The position numbers were made by a program, and so were the translations under genes. From Chaetoderma sp. LZ-2023a (taxonomy: Eukaryota; Mollusca; Caudofoveata; Chaetodermatida; Chaetodermatidae), in the NCBI GenBank assembly GCA_034401795.1, contig CM067370.1, positions 58,449,295 through 58,513,294 on the forward strand: DNA of 64,000 nucleotides, written 5' to 3'. Shown one piece after another: positions 1-11,051 of the stretch (within the stretch, counting starts at the first letter, position 1; every line of letters begins with the position of its first letter). Under the pieces are notes generated by a model that was not told where the DNA came from, searched no databases, and worked only from the letters and a program-made list of their open reading frames with translations.

Positions 1-130
1 ATATTATGACATTTATAATAGGATGTAACATAAACAAACATATATTACGTGCTACTATATGAACAATAGGTACATACATGTAGGATACAACAGTAAAACA
101 GGGTAATTACATTCATGAACATAAAGTGAT

Positions 131-190
131 GGAGGGTAGGAGAGGGAGGGAGGGGGTTGGGGTGGGGTGGGGCTGGGGGTGGGGGCGGTG
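131..190. repeat. G-rich tract
   Basis: Runs of three to five G are separated by one or two bases over about 60 bp. The composition would allow a G-quadruplex on the plus strand. A short ORF reading through it is composition only. Bases 1-130 hold nothing recognisable. Confidence 0.8.
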
Positions 191-198
191 AGCTCATC

Positions 199-281
<83 letters not shown>
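199..281. repeat. (ATT)n microsatellite
   Basis: About 27 uninterrupted ATT trinucleotides. A poly-tyrosine reading frame across it is an artefact of the repeat. Bases 282-628 downstream have no supported gene and may include the 3' untranslated part of the LINE that follows on the minus strand. Confidence 0.95.
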
Positions 282-282
<1 letters not shown>

Positions 283-628
283 TCCTATATAGTTTTACAT
301 TTGATGTTCTGTTCCGGTGAACATGTGCCTTGGATAGTTAGACTGCAGCACAGCTCATAATAGGATTAATAATGCTAAAAGAAGTTGGCATGCCTCCAGG
401 TCAAGACAGTAAGTTAACATGTTAATTAGTGAGAAGTGCTCTGCTGAGCACTCAGAGCACAATCGGATTGGAAGGCACCGCCACTTTGGGAAGCAATGTC
501 TTCCATCACCGTGACCAGAATGCCCAACAGGACACCTCAGCTCACTTCGGAAGCATGCCAAGTTGTTCCAGAGCTGTGCTGTGTAATGGCCATGGTGGGG
601 TGGTTAGTGGTGTGGTTTCTAGTAGTTG

Positions 629-2766
629 TCAATAATTATGTTTTTGATGAATTTTTGGATGATTTTCTGTATCTGTATTATTCCATAGTTGTTTTGCTTG
701 GTAGGATGGTGTTCGTGTAGCTTCCTCTGTTCGGTGGTATGTGACATGTAGGTTGGAACTTATTCTTGTGTTGTGCATATGTATGTCTGCATTTATTGAA
801 AAAGGATTGGATAGAGATGAGGGTAGGTTGCCATTGTGGTAGTCCTTAAGAATTGCATATAATTGAACCCTTCCAATGTCTTCAAGTTTTAGGATTTTGT
901 TATTTTTGAAGGTGTCTTGTCCCCCTGCTGTTTGCAAAAATAGTTTGATAGATTGCTTTTGTAGTGATTTTAGGTTTTTTAAGTTTATTTTGATATGTAT
1001 TGCTCCAGACAGCATAGCAGTAGGTTATGTGTGGAAGCATCAATGTGTTATACAGAGTTTTTAAGATATGAGATGGAAAATATGACTTGAGTCTGCGCAT
1101 GATACCGATATTCCTTGCTACCTTGGATGTAATTATCTCTATGTGTTTTCCCCAGATTAAATGTTTGTCCAAATAGACTCCTAGGAATTTAACATACTCG
1201 GCCTCCTCTATTTCTTGATTGTCTATGTTAAGTTTTGGGAGAGCAGCTTCTTCAGGTTGGCTAGACCTTGTAAATAGTATAAAGTTTGTTTTGTTAACAT
1301 TTAGAGACGAGGTATTCATTTTGAACCAATTTATAATTTTTTCCATTTCATTATTTACATTTTTATATAGAGTATTTATATCCTTATGTCTACCAACGAC
1401 ATTGGTATTATCTGCAAATAGTATTAATGAAAGTTGGTTAGTAGCATTGGGTAAACATTCATGCATAGTAAGAAAAGCAGGGGTCCAAGGATTGAACCCT
1501 GAGGTACACCGCAGACTAATTTCTTGTTTCCTGAAATAGCACCATTAAATTGAACACATTGAATCCTGTCAGTCAAATAATTTTGAATCCAATCCAAAGC
1601 GATGACTCTTATACCGCAATGTGATAATTTTTTCAGTAAGATTTCATAGTCAATAGTGTTGAATGCTTTAGAAAGATCCAGGAACACCCCCAAGTGTATG
1701 TTCTTTATTTTCCAAGGACACAGATTTTTTTTCTATCATATCCACAATGGCAAGCATAGTAGAGTGTTTTTTCTCTGAAACCATACTGAGATTTGTAGAT
1801 AATTGAATATCTATTTAGATAATTAACAATTCTGTTGTAATATAATCGCTCCAGGAGTTTCGAAAAAAGTGGAAGTACTGAGACTTGTCTGTAGTTAGTA
1901 AAATCAGATGGATCTTTAGCTTTATAAATAGGTGTTACTCGTGCTATTTTTAGTCGTGATGGGAATATACCTTGTGAGAGTGAGAGATTGCAGATGTGAT
2001 TTAGTGGGGTGAGTATTTCTGTTATACAGTGTTTAAAGATTTTCCAGTTAATGTTGTCAATACCTGCACTTTTAGTCGGGTTAATTTGCATCAAGATTTT
2101 CTAGATTTCTTCTTTATCTGATGGTGTTAGGAACATTGAGTGTTGGTAGCTGCCTGACTAATAGACTTTTATATTTTTGGCCGAACTGGATTTAATTTTT
2201 TGTGATAGGTTAGGTCCAATATTAATAAAGTATTCATTGAATTTGTCCACTATCTCATTTTTATCTGTTATAATTGTGTTATTACTAATGAACCGCGCTG
2301 TTTCCAAGCTGCTTTTTTGTTTTTTAAATAGTGATTCAATTAATTTCCATGTTTCTTTTATATTATCTTTTTGCTCATCAAATTTATAATGGTAGTAGTT
2401 TATTTTTGCTGTCCTAATAATTTGGTTCAGTTTATTTCTATACTTGTTAAACTGAGTTTCATTGTACACAGTCGGGTGCTTAATGAAGGTTAAATACAGC
2501 TTGTTCTTCTTATGGCAGGCAGCTTTCAATCCTCTTGTTAGACAAAAATTTAGTCGGATTTTGCTTAAATTTCTTAACTGTTTTTTAGTAGAAATGCAGC
2601 TTCATAGGCATTAGCACATATATAGTGGAATGTGTTGTAGGCATCTTCACATGAGTCGCAGTTGGTCACCTGATTCCAATTTATGTTCACCAAACTGTTT
2701 CTAAACTTTTCTATGTTCTCATTTCTAAAATCTCTACATTTTGTAACTTCTAACCATAGTTAGCTA
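629..2766 (-). pseudogene. LINE-A: CR1/Jockey-like reverse transcriptase relic
   Basis: Five adjacent minus-strand segments in shifting frames together read as the RT half of a non-LTR retrotransposon. From 2766 down they are: the endonuclease-RT linker (2529-2158); the RT fingers with a YRQVSVLP block (2094-1705); the palm with catalytic Asp in DLSKAF and the GVPQGSILGPLLF block (1693-1424); the active-site segment, where FADD reads FADN (1466-900); and a C-terminal domain ending at a TGA at 629-631. The endonuclease and any ORF1 are missing, as expected for 5' truncation. At least three frame changes and the Asp-to-Asn change show it is dead. The 2510-2766 part matches 47745-47950, so LINE-G belongs to the same family. 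Confidence 0.85.
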
Positions 2767-2794
2767 ACTAGATTCCCAGTCGAATTTCAACTTA

Positions 2795-2880
2795 GGTCAA
2801 TTTAGGTAAATTTCTGAGTGGAGGCTATGCCTCTATGCTCAGCTCTTCATCGGTAATTTGGATTGTTGTGCTATGACATC
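2795..2880 (+). other. Possible diverged tail of a Z-element 3' noncoding region
   Basis: The bases before the first Z LTR weakly resemble the segment that precedes the polypurine tract in the other copies (compare 13000-13142 and 21270-21421), including a CCTCTATG...CTCTT stretch. The polypurine tract itself is absent. If the match is real, this LTR also had internal sequence on its left. The similarity is low. Confidence 0.3.
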
Positions 2881-3194
2881 TGTAGTTCGGATCGACTGGG
2901 CGGGTACCGGCCATACCAGCCAAGATGGGTCTGCGCCGCCCATCCAGGATTCGTTCCCTGAACACGCCCCCCTGGGTAGAGCCATAAGCGTATATGAGCC
3001 TATGAGAGAGATCGTGTTGTAAAAACGACTAAGTTCGTTAAAGCGCATAGTGCGCATGCGCATGCTTAGATGCTATTTTTGATGGAGCACGTAGTTTATG
3101 ACCAAGATTGGATGACGCTTTTAGCGTACCGAGATGGTACCATGTAATCTTTCTTAATTACTTGTTCCCGCCGAATCTGGAATTGGAGCTCGCA

Positions 3195-3235
3195 CCTGTG
3201 ACATCATGAGTAGTATATAAGGAGACGTGATCCAG
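3195..3235 (+). promoter_or_regulatory. LTR promoter cassette (CRE-like + TATA), Z1 5' LTR
   Basis: TGACATCA is followed about 9 bp later by TATATAAGGAG, then a conserved stretch (GTGATCCAGAGATCGAGAGC). The same order occurs in the other LTRs at about 13660 and 21960 and on the minus strand near 31924-31950. This is the likely transcription start region of the element. Function is inferred from motif order and conservation. Confidence 0.6.
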
Positions 3236-4160
3236 AGATCGAGAGCATCCTCGGCCAGGGGCCGAATAGATTTGACCTGTACCAGTTACTATCAACAAGG
3301 CACAGATCACTGCGCTTTCTGTCAGTTTTTCTCCCGTAGCTAGCAGTATCCAACCCACTGCATTAAAGCAATTTTGTAACTCCCTTTACTTGCGGGAGCA
3401 CTTTGGAACTTTCTAATTATTGTTCACGAGTATCAAGATCTACTTCGGAACACGAACTTGTGGTGAGGCCTTTACAGCCTGAATATGAGATTCCACAGAT
3501 GTAGCGACAGCGATGTTCTTTGGTGGGTGACTCGCCGGATCGGCCGGCCACACCAAAAAGTGGTATTTCAACTGTCCCGCACTGATGTCATGCAGGTTCT
3601 TCTAACTTTCGACCGCAGCAAGTAAACTTTGCCTGGTGCGTCTTCAGAGCTGGCTGACGTACCCACCACCGTTAAGCTTTGCTTTGTATCTTCATCTGCA
3701 TCTAACAACTCCCGCTTGTGATTGGGTTGTTATCAGCTTCCATCCATACCATCAGTGTACAGGAACTTTCTTCACAGCAGTAATGCTATTGTATCTCTTA
3801 CTGACTACTCATTAGACATTCTATATTGTGGTTACAGTCCTGAGTTCGATCCGCTACCATCATAAGCAGCTTGCGGGAATCCTGTTTGCGGGAACCAACC
3901 TGCGGGAAGTTTCCAGCTTCCTGAGAATGTGTCAACTCACGTCAAACTAAGAATGACGTATCAATCTCAGTAACATGATAGCCAAACTTAAGAATGGCTA
4001 ACGATTATTCAAGTAACTATAATTAACATTTTAATTATTCCGTTAAATGTACTCTTCTAATTATATCGTATCCGTATAAATGGTCCCGATGACTAAAAGG
4101 TACCGTAACGTTCTTAGGACTGCTAGTTATAATTTTTGCATATGTTTATAGTTATTCTCA

Positions 4161-4386
4161 TTTTCTGTAAGGTGTTTTTACTAACCGCACCATAGTAGGT
4201 TCGTTAACCTGTACTGAAGATATATAATTCTGATCATTTGATACTGTATTGATTGTTCTGGTTAGTTTATATATATATAAACTAACCAGAACAATCAATA
4301 CAGTATCAAATGATCAGAATTATATATCTTCAGTACAGGTTAACGAACCTACTATGGTGCGGTTAGTAAAAACACCTTACAGAAAA
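4161..4386. repeat. 226-bp perfect palindrome at the LTR end
   Basis: The last 113 bp of the LTR (4161-4273) are followed without a spacer by their exact reverse complement (4274-4386). The axis lies in a short TA run at 4273/4274. A further copy of the first 46 bp of the inverted arm's unique part (4387-4432) then joins the leader. Other LTR copies lack this inverted duplication. Confidence 0.95.
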
Positions 4387-4431
4387 CTAACCAGAACAAT
4401 CAATACAGTATCAAATGATCAGAATTATATA

Positions 4432-4448
4432 TGGCCAGTAGCCATCAG
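4432..4448 (+). promoter_or_regulatory. Candidate primer-binding site, Z1
   Basis: TGGCCAGTAGCC starts exactly where LTR homology ends. The equivalents are TGGCCAGTGGCC at 23035 and, on the minus strand, TGGCAAGCAGCC at 30923. A TGG start directly after the LTR is what a tRNA-primed element shows. I could not name a matching tRNA. Confidence 0.35.
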
Positions 4449-5892
4449 TTCATATGTTTTGTTTATTTGCAGAAAATATAGGACTGCAGTGCACGTAGGA
4501 AACACTATGCAGCGACATTTATATATGCAGCACTTTCTCGCACCACCATCAATTTTTCACTGAGGTCACTGTCCATGCTATAACTCTGTTTAGCCTGGCA
4601 TGCTACCGACTAAAACCTTTTCTATTCAGCTCGATAGGATAGGTTTAATATGATTAGAGACGATTTTTTCGTTAGGAAATCTGTACGATACTCTTCTCTT
4701 CCGGTGATTGCGATAATTCAGCCCCGCACTCCGGCAAGACTCATAACTCTAAGATATTGTCTCTCTTCATGTTCCACTCAGCCTTGTGGCTTCTTAATTG
4801 TTTGGATATCCCTATCCACACCATGGGCTGATCCGACCCTGGGAAACTGTTGGGGTTTCCAAGCGGTGATGGCCAAGGTGTGGTATCACATACATTCCCT
4901 ACGTATCTTCGGATACTTAGTAGTTAGCACTTTTGCCAATGTAGGAAAGCACTGCGAAAACATATCTTAATTATTATTTTATTTGCTGAACAATCCTCCC
5001 GCACTGCAGTGCAAAACTGGGCAACTTGTATTTAAACCTAATGACAGGTTAAACGGTTAGTTCCATATGACTCAGTGACGGGCGAGATGCGCATCCCCAC
5101 CGAATTCCATAAAAATGTCTGGGCATGATATTTAGATCACGGGAAGGACATTTACGGTGGGTATTCATCTCTCTTACCCCCATCATAACGATAGATCAGT
5201 TGCCTAAAATGCTTTTGTGGAAGTAACCAGTGTCTTGTGATGTTTTATGTGGTTATGGAGCGAGATGTCCAGGTTCTTATCCAGTTCCGAGATCTTACTA
5301 AGTAACATGTATGAGAGCTGTCTCAGTATTGATGTCTTAGGGCATCCATTCTCAATAACAGCCCTGTCTAACAGCTAGATAGACACCCGCCATTTGCGGT
5401 CTAAAATAGTTCTTGTTTCTAAAAACTAAAAGTTGGTTAAGCAGAGCAGAAGGCCGGCATAAATAAAGCGGCAACTACTAATTCAGCATCCTAAGAATCA
5501 CATAAGATGGCAACGTGGGAATCCTTCAGGAATCGTTCATCCCGTCTTCACGTAAAACAACACGCAACCCTATAGTCATAATCTCACTAGGTATGGTCTT
5601 TTCTTTTCAAACATTTTGGTTAAATATTAGAGTGGGCCCATTTTTGCCTACTACTCTTCTCCTGCTTTAAGCAGTGGCAACGCCTTCCCATGACGGAGGC
5701 CCGCGCGAGGCACTTGCCTCTCGCAAGGATTCAGCGACGACGGTCCACGAGAGGATAATACTCCTCACCCAAACTAGCACTAGGAGTAGTGCCTGCGTGA
5801 GGCACATGCTTTTTCGTCCGAGATAATCTTCTTTCCTTTCAGCTTAGCGGTATAATAACTTATATTAAGTTAATTAGTTAAGTCTCGTGTAT

Positions 5893-5957
5893 GGGAGCCT
5901 CCCTTGCGGGGATACCTCTGCAGACCTATGAGTCTGTGTGGTACCTCCGGGAGCCCC
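5893..5957 (+). promoter_or_regulatory. Conserved hairpin in the gag leader (Z1)
   Basis: Nested stems can be drawn: CTCCC with GGGAG outside, GATACC with GGTAC in the middle, and GCAGAC with GTCTGT inside around a 6-base loop. The Z3 copy (24462-24526) keeps all stems, with an A-to-G change converting one pair to a wobble. The Z4 copy has different bases but can still fold around the shared ATACCTC/GAGGTA core. It could be a packaging or translation element. This is inferred from conservation only. Confidence 0.45.
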
Positions 5958-6122
5958 ATGTTTAAAAGTTCATCTGGCTGTCTCTATGTCTTGTATTTTC
6001 GTATGCTCCTCATTTTTTTATCTAGCATACTCGACAGTCTGTTTAGGTAAAACTATTCTATAGACTTATTTTAATTAGGTCACCGAATCGAATCTTGTAA
6101 GTCCATAGATCACGAAATTGCT

Positions 6123-8174
6123 ATGGACAGGCATACTAGTGACACAAACTCTTGGGAAGAGACCGTTGTATTTGATGTTTGCGACGATTGTCACACAGCC
6201 CCACTGGAACGACTGAGTTCCACCGGCCTTAGGAGCCGGTTTTTGTTACCTGCAGGGCAGTCTCGTATGGGATCCGTCACCCCGAGACCGGATGCTAACC
6301 AGCATCATCATTCGTCGTGCACTTGCGGCATGGCGAGTCGACATAATACACCAGAATGGCCCGATACTACCCCACGAGCTACAGGTGGTGCCCGATATGG
6401 GGCTCCAACCCACGACCCCGAGATTAAGAGGTAGCGTCATATGATGGATTCACAGCTCACATGCTCACCGACTATGCCAGAAATTCTCCTGCGGAATCAA
6501 CACAACGCAATATAACCTGTTTTTGCCTGTCAGTGACGGCACTTTTCGGGATGCCTCATAGGCAGGAACAGAGTTTAGAACTATATAGGACCTCCGCGAC
6601 AAGCCACCACCATCAGGGTCGAATCATGGATGACCCAGACAAAGACCCGATTATGAGCATATAAATAATCCTTCATACTACTATCGTTCACCCATGTCAT
6701 CTACGGAGATCATATGGCTGGGTGACAATCCACAGTACAGACAACCTCCCGCACTGCCCCCTTCTAGCACAATGCCATAGTCAAGGGGGACACTATGGCA
6801 TTATCAGGAGGAATCGGCACCACCTTTTCGCCGGTACATCAGTCACGCTACACATCACGACCGTCAGCTGACTGCACCACCACCATATGAGGAATATCAG
6901 TCCTCACCTCGGGGAGATGTCCGCGTAATCTTGACAACATTCCGCCTCCCGTCCATAGACCTATGCCGGTCTATGGCTCTATAACCGGGCCAGACTCATT
7001 AAATTGGAGTAAGCGTGTCCTCGCTCCTCGGCATCGGCATCGACGGGAAACAACAACACCACCACCACCACCACCACCACCTGCACAACGACCAGCCTCG
7101 CAATACTCGTCAGACTCTCAGATACCCACACCACCTGGATTTCAGCCACTTCATTCTTCCTGAGGTCTTGGCCGAGTCATTCTCCCTCCAGAATTTAGCG
7201 GGGGGAATGACTGGACCAATTACAAAATCCAGTTCGAGATAATAAGTTGGACTAACCGCTGGAATGATCAGCAAATGGGTGAATATCTCACTGCAAAGCT
7301 TTCCGGAAAAGCCCTTCAAGTTCTTGCAGATCTTGGGACTGACTACACACCCACCCACACTCAATTGGAACGAGCATTGACGGAGCGATTTAGTGACACA
7401 GCTCTCGGAGAAACCAGTCGTCTTCACATCAAGAATCTCCAACGACGCGCGGGAGAAACTCTTCCGGAGTTAGCTAGCCGAATCAGAAGGCTAGTCACCC
7501 GCGCATATCCGAGCACCAACACGGAAGGCATAATCCATCTGCATCTTGACACATTCATCGATGCATTGAGCGGTGAACCTGCCCTGAAAGAAAAGTTATT
7601 TCGAGGCGACCACAGTAGTTTGGCTCAATGAACGGCAACGACGGTCCATATAGAAAATTTCCTGGAGCGGGAAAAGAGTAGCCGACGCCAACTCCATCCT
7701 ATCAACGAGATAGAGGGTGCAGCTATCGCCACGCCCACTAATGCTCCCCCCAGTTCATCGACACCAACCACACAGACATCACCACCACCAGCTATACAGA
7801 ATTCCAATCAGAATCAAGCGCCTGGAAGAAGGGGGCGTGCCCGTAGAGGAAGCTATAACAGGGCTCCCGGGCACGGGAACCAGCGCAACAATAACAACGG
7901 CAACATGAAAGAACATATAAATGAGATCAATAAACAGATCTCCACACTAACTAATTTAGTAGCGACACTCAGCACCAATCTCACCACCACCCATTTTAGG
8001 ACAACAAACACCACCAGCACCGCCCCGCCACCAAACACCTGTTTCGGATGCGGTCAGCCAGGCCATTGGAGGAAATGGTGTCCTAACCGACCTCCCTCTA
8101 CAACGCCTGCCCCTGACCGCAGCACACCACAACCAGAGAAGAATCAAACTCCTATGGGTACAAAACTATCATGA
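6123..8174 (+). pseudogene. gag: gag of Z1 (Ty3/gypsy), broken
   Basis: The start at 6123 is chosen because the N-terminal 80-100 residues (motif MDRHTSDTNSW, later STGLRS and SVTPRPDANQ) are preserved in Z3 (24693) and Z4 (29341, minus). After a stop at 6435 the frame is disturbed to about 6960, where another frame reads a PPPYEEYQ motif (6877-6900). From 6963 to 8174 one frame runs to the end, interrupted only by TGA at 7161 and 7629. It includes a Pro/His-rich part, a retrotransposon gag domain (EFSGGNDWTNYK near 7197) and an Arg-rich stretch. A CCHC zinc knuckle, CFGCGQPGHWRKWC (C-x2-C-x4-H-x4-C), lies at 8040-8082. The last binds RNA in this family. Confidence 0.8.
7050..7083. repeat. 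(CAC)n microsatellite inside gag
   Basis: Ten or so CAC/CCA units encode a Pro run in the gag frame. The poly-His reading is a shadow frame. Confidence 0.85.
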
Positions 8175-8907
8175 GCCACCTCGATTCCCGTCTCTGCTTC
8201 CTGGCTCAACTGCGGCCTTCGTACAACAACGTTTGGTGGCCAACAATCACCCACCAAAATAAGCTTTTACACCTACACCCAAATGCACGGCTTCACATAT
8301 GTCAATGCCTACGATGCCTCCCCCATCCACAGCATTGCCATCCCCCTCTTTCTCTGCACATAACAAGCCTTCTTTCCTGTGTAAAACGGCAGTGGTAGGT
8401 TGTAGCACCTCCACTGAAACAACGTTTTTGCAAGCACCACATCCCGCCACCAAGAAACTAAATTCTCGGTGTATTTTGGTGGTATGCAAAACACTGCCCC
8501 ACTCAGCATCATCTCCCCCATCCACAGATAGCAGCGACTCGGGAGAAATGGTTCACTCCGCCTCATGGATTCACAAGCGCTGACGAAGACGGGGAAAAAC
8601 ACGTCCCTGGCAGCATCACTGTTTTTTACGTGCTTCACCAAAACATCCGATGAAGCATTGTAGGAAATGGCTTGTGCAGATGGAGCTTATCCATCATCCC
8701 ATGCGCACCGCTGTCTACACCAATACAGCATACCCTGAAATGGCAAACCTCCATCATCATTGCTACCCCCCAGCTCCGCCTTCACCGCAGCCCTCACAGC
8801 AGCGGCAACGATGAACTGGCCCTTTCCTCACTCAGCCATCCACCACATTAAGAGAAACAATTAGGAAGCAGTCAGAGTACATACAGAGTGATTCAGCTCC
8901 GACACCA
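8175..8907 (+). pseudogene. gag-pol linker region of Z1, broken frames
   Basis: Between the gag stop and the protease frame are segments in other frames. One, at 8395-8583, shares the residues STSTETTF.QAP and a Ser/Asp cluster followed by SASWI with Z3 (25330-25520), so it was once coding. It probably formed the N-terminal part of pol or the end of gag. No enzyme domain is seen. Confidence 0.55.
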
Positions 8908-10242
8908 TTGTCGCATATGGCATCATTGGAAACTCTTCCACAGGTACACCGCAAAGTAATATACAAATGTGCCTGTCTGTTTGGTGGCATTTCCACCAGT
9001 GCCACCGTCGACACTTGTGCTTCGATCACTGTATTTAACAAGCGCTTATATGAGAGCATCCCACCTCATAAGAAGCCTCCCCTTAAACCTACTAACATTT
9101 ACCTACAGACGGCTACGGGAGCTGATGTGCCCATAGCCGGTGTAGTCAATTTAATCATCCAAATAGAGGAGATGCAATTCATACAGCGAGTTGTCATCGC
9201 CTCTATTCATAATGATGCCCTCCTTGGCTTTGATTTCCTCAGCGCCAGCGAAGCCATCATACATTGCAAACAACAGGAACTCGACATACACGGCCGACGA
9301 ATACCTCTTGGACCGGCATCGTCATTATACGACACATGCTCTGTAATATTGTCCAGTACAGCCACAGTTGAGCCGCAACAAGAACAAATCTTATGGGCCA
9401 CTGCACCACAGTTAGGAAGCAACACACACATTGCCATGCTGGAACACGATCATGAATACATGATCGCCTCACAATGCGCAAGTCCCCGCATAATAGTAGA
9501 CACTACTAATAAGGAAAATATACCTTTTAGAGTGTTCAATGGTACCACAGATCCCATCACTCTGGAACCAGAAGTACGCTGCGGCCATTTAGTGGACATA
9601 ATCTCATTGGAATCACCTACACCTGCTGACACACCACCTCACATGACTAATGATTTACCCGAACATTTACATGACTTGTATCTACGTGCCACAGTTGGAT
9701 TACAGCAATCACAGAAACATGAAATTCGGAAATTACTGCACAAATATCGCGATAGTTTTTCCTTCGGAGACATGGATCTCGGAGAGACTCATCTCGTACG
9801 ACACTCCATAGACACAGGCAATAATCGCCCTGTACGTCAACCGGTATGACGTCTTCGCATTCATAAGGAAGCGGAAGCACATCAACAAGTGAACGACATG
9901 TTGGGGACTGGTATTATTGAACCCTCAGCATCTCCATTGGCTAGCCCAATAGTACTAGCAGGCAAAAAGGACATAACCTTGCGGTTTTGTATAGACTACC
10001 GCCGCCTTAATGATCTTAGCATCAAGGACGCTTATCCATTACCTTGGATAGATCAGACCTTGGATTCTTTGTTCGGAGCCAAGTGGTTTTGTAGCCTTGA
10101 CTTAGCTAGTGGTTACTGGCAAGTAGCCATGGATGAGGTTGACATGGAAAAGACTGCATTCGTTGGTAGGGATGGCCTTTTCCAACTCGACGGCATTGTA
10201 AATTGTAATAACTGTAGCACCCACTTCCGAGTTGTATTGTAA
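8908..10242 (+). pseudogene. pol: pol of Z1: protease and truncated reverse transcriptase
   Basis: One frame runs 8908-10242 with a single in-frame TGA at 9847-9849. The aspartic protease core reads DTCAS near residue 35, where the Z3 copy has the standard DTGAS. The Cys is therefore a defect of this copy. After the TGA comes Ty3/gypsy-type RT with FCIDYRRLND, the DAYPLP block, the catalytic Asp in CSLDLASGYWQV and KTAF. The frame then ends in non-homologous residues, because from about 10195 the DNA matches the pol-ORF3 spacer of Z3 (27531). A deletion has removed the RT active-site YxDD, RNase H and integrase. The copy cannot make an active polymerase. Confidence 0.88.
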
Positions 10243-11051
10243 TTTAACCATTATTAAATGGTATTAATGTGTCTGGTCTAGGCCGGGACGGAGCTAGTTC
10301 TACCCATTGAGGAGAATGCTTGGCAAGCCCTCCCGCTCGGAAAACACAGCTATCTTGTCGGGATCAGTAACGTTGATCTACCACCGGAATGGATCTGTTT
10401 AAACCACACATCAAATTACTTACAACTTTACTGTTAAATTTTTTATTAAGAACACAACTGCTCTACCGTGCTACAAATCATTAGCGCACGGGCCGGTAAA
10501 GCGGCATCAAAAATCTAACAGTATAATTACAAGGAGAATTTCAAAAATTCTCTTCTCTGCGTTCCAGTTCATAATCAACACGGGCTGAGAACCACCTATT
10601 ATTAAGATTCATGGTATAAAATATACATATTTCTATCTCTCGCATCTACAACAGACTGCACCTCAGCAACAGTATTTTGGCCATTGCCATAAACAGTACA
10701 TATGTTTCCAATCAACCACGTGCTTTTAAAAGCCATGTGACATTTACTGTTATTTCCAGTAAATTGGATCAAATGCTTTAAACACAAGAGCCGCCTAAAG
10801 ACGCGACTACCACAGCGTGATGGAGGAGTGGCGAGGGTGAGTCGGGGTAATTGCCGCTGACGTCAGCAGGCTCCCACACACACCATCGTGCGCTCCAGCC
10901 TAAAATTAAAACACGCAAGTTTATAAGCATCCAATCTGAAAAACCGCCTCACGCTAATCAAAAGGTGAGGCTCCTCAAAGAAAAAGTAGTACCATGTTTT
11001 TATGATGATCGGAGGCTGTTGAATGTGCTAAATTAAGACAAAGTTAATGAT
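10195..11051 (+). other. pol-ORF3 spacer of Z1
   Basis: Homologous to 27531-28320 of Z3, including a TGACGTCA-like site near 10858. The equivalent of 28330-28750, which carries the internal TATA cassette and the ORF3 start, is missing here. ORF3 in this copy therefore has lost its own promoter. No gene is seen. Confidence 0.65.

Larger units (their letters stand above)
2881..4431 (+). mobile_element. 5' LTR of Ty3/gypsy element Z1
   Basis: This begins TGTAGTTCGG, the same start seen at 13143, at 19171 (TGTAGCGCAG) and on the minus strand at 32480. It is homologous over its length to 13143-14735 and 21422-23034. It lacks about 220 bp that the other copies have (13425-13645) and carries an inverted duplication near its end. 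It contains a TATA-type promoter cassette at about 3195-3235. The 3' border is placed just before TGGCCAGT at 4432, where the three leader-bearing copies agree. That gives an LTR of 1.55-1.6 kb. The end is not a canonical CA, so the exact border is inferred. Confidence 0.75.
4432..6122 (+). other. Long gag leader of Z1, non-coding
   Basis: About 1.7 kb lie between the LTR and gag. They are homologous to 23035-24692 and to the minus strand of 30923-29342. Short ORFs here (for example 4650-4970) are not preserved between copies, so the region appears untranslated. Conserved blocks include an RNA-hairpin candidate at 5893-5957 and a GAGGCACTTGCCTC motif near 5706-5720. The full spacing from promoter to gag start is about 2.9 kb. 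Confidence 0.7.

Noticed and set aside
157-360. ORF with a long tyrosine run
   Set aside because: It is the translation of the (ATT)n microsatellite.
3838-3870. tRNA-like T-arm (GTTCGATCCG)
   Set aside because: No matching acceptor, D or anticodon stems could be drawn around it; the sequence is part of the LTR.
7015-7242. Poly-His ORF
   Set aside because: Shadow frame of the CAC repeat; the gag frame reads prolines there and continues into the gag domain.
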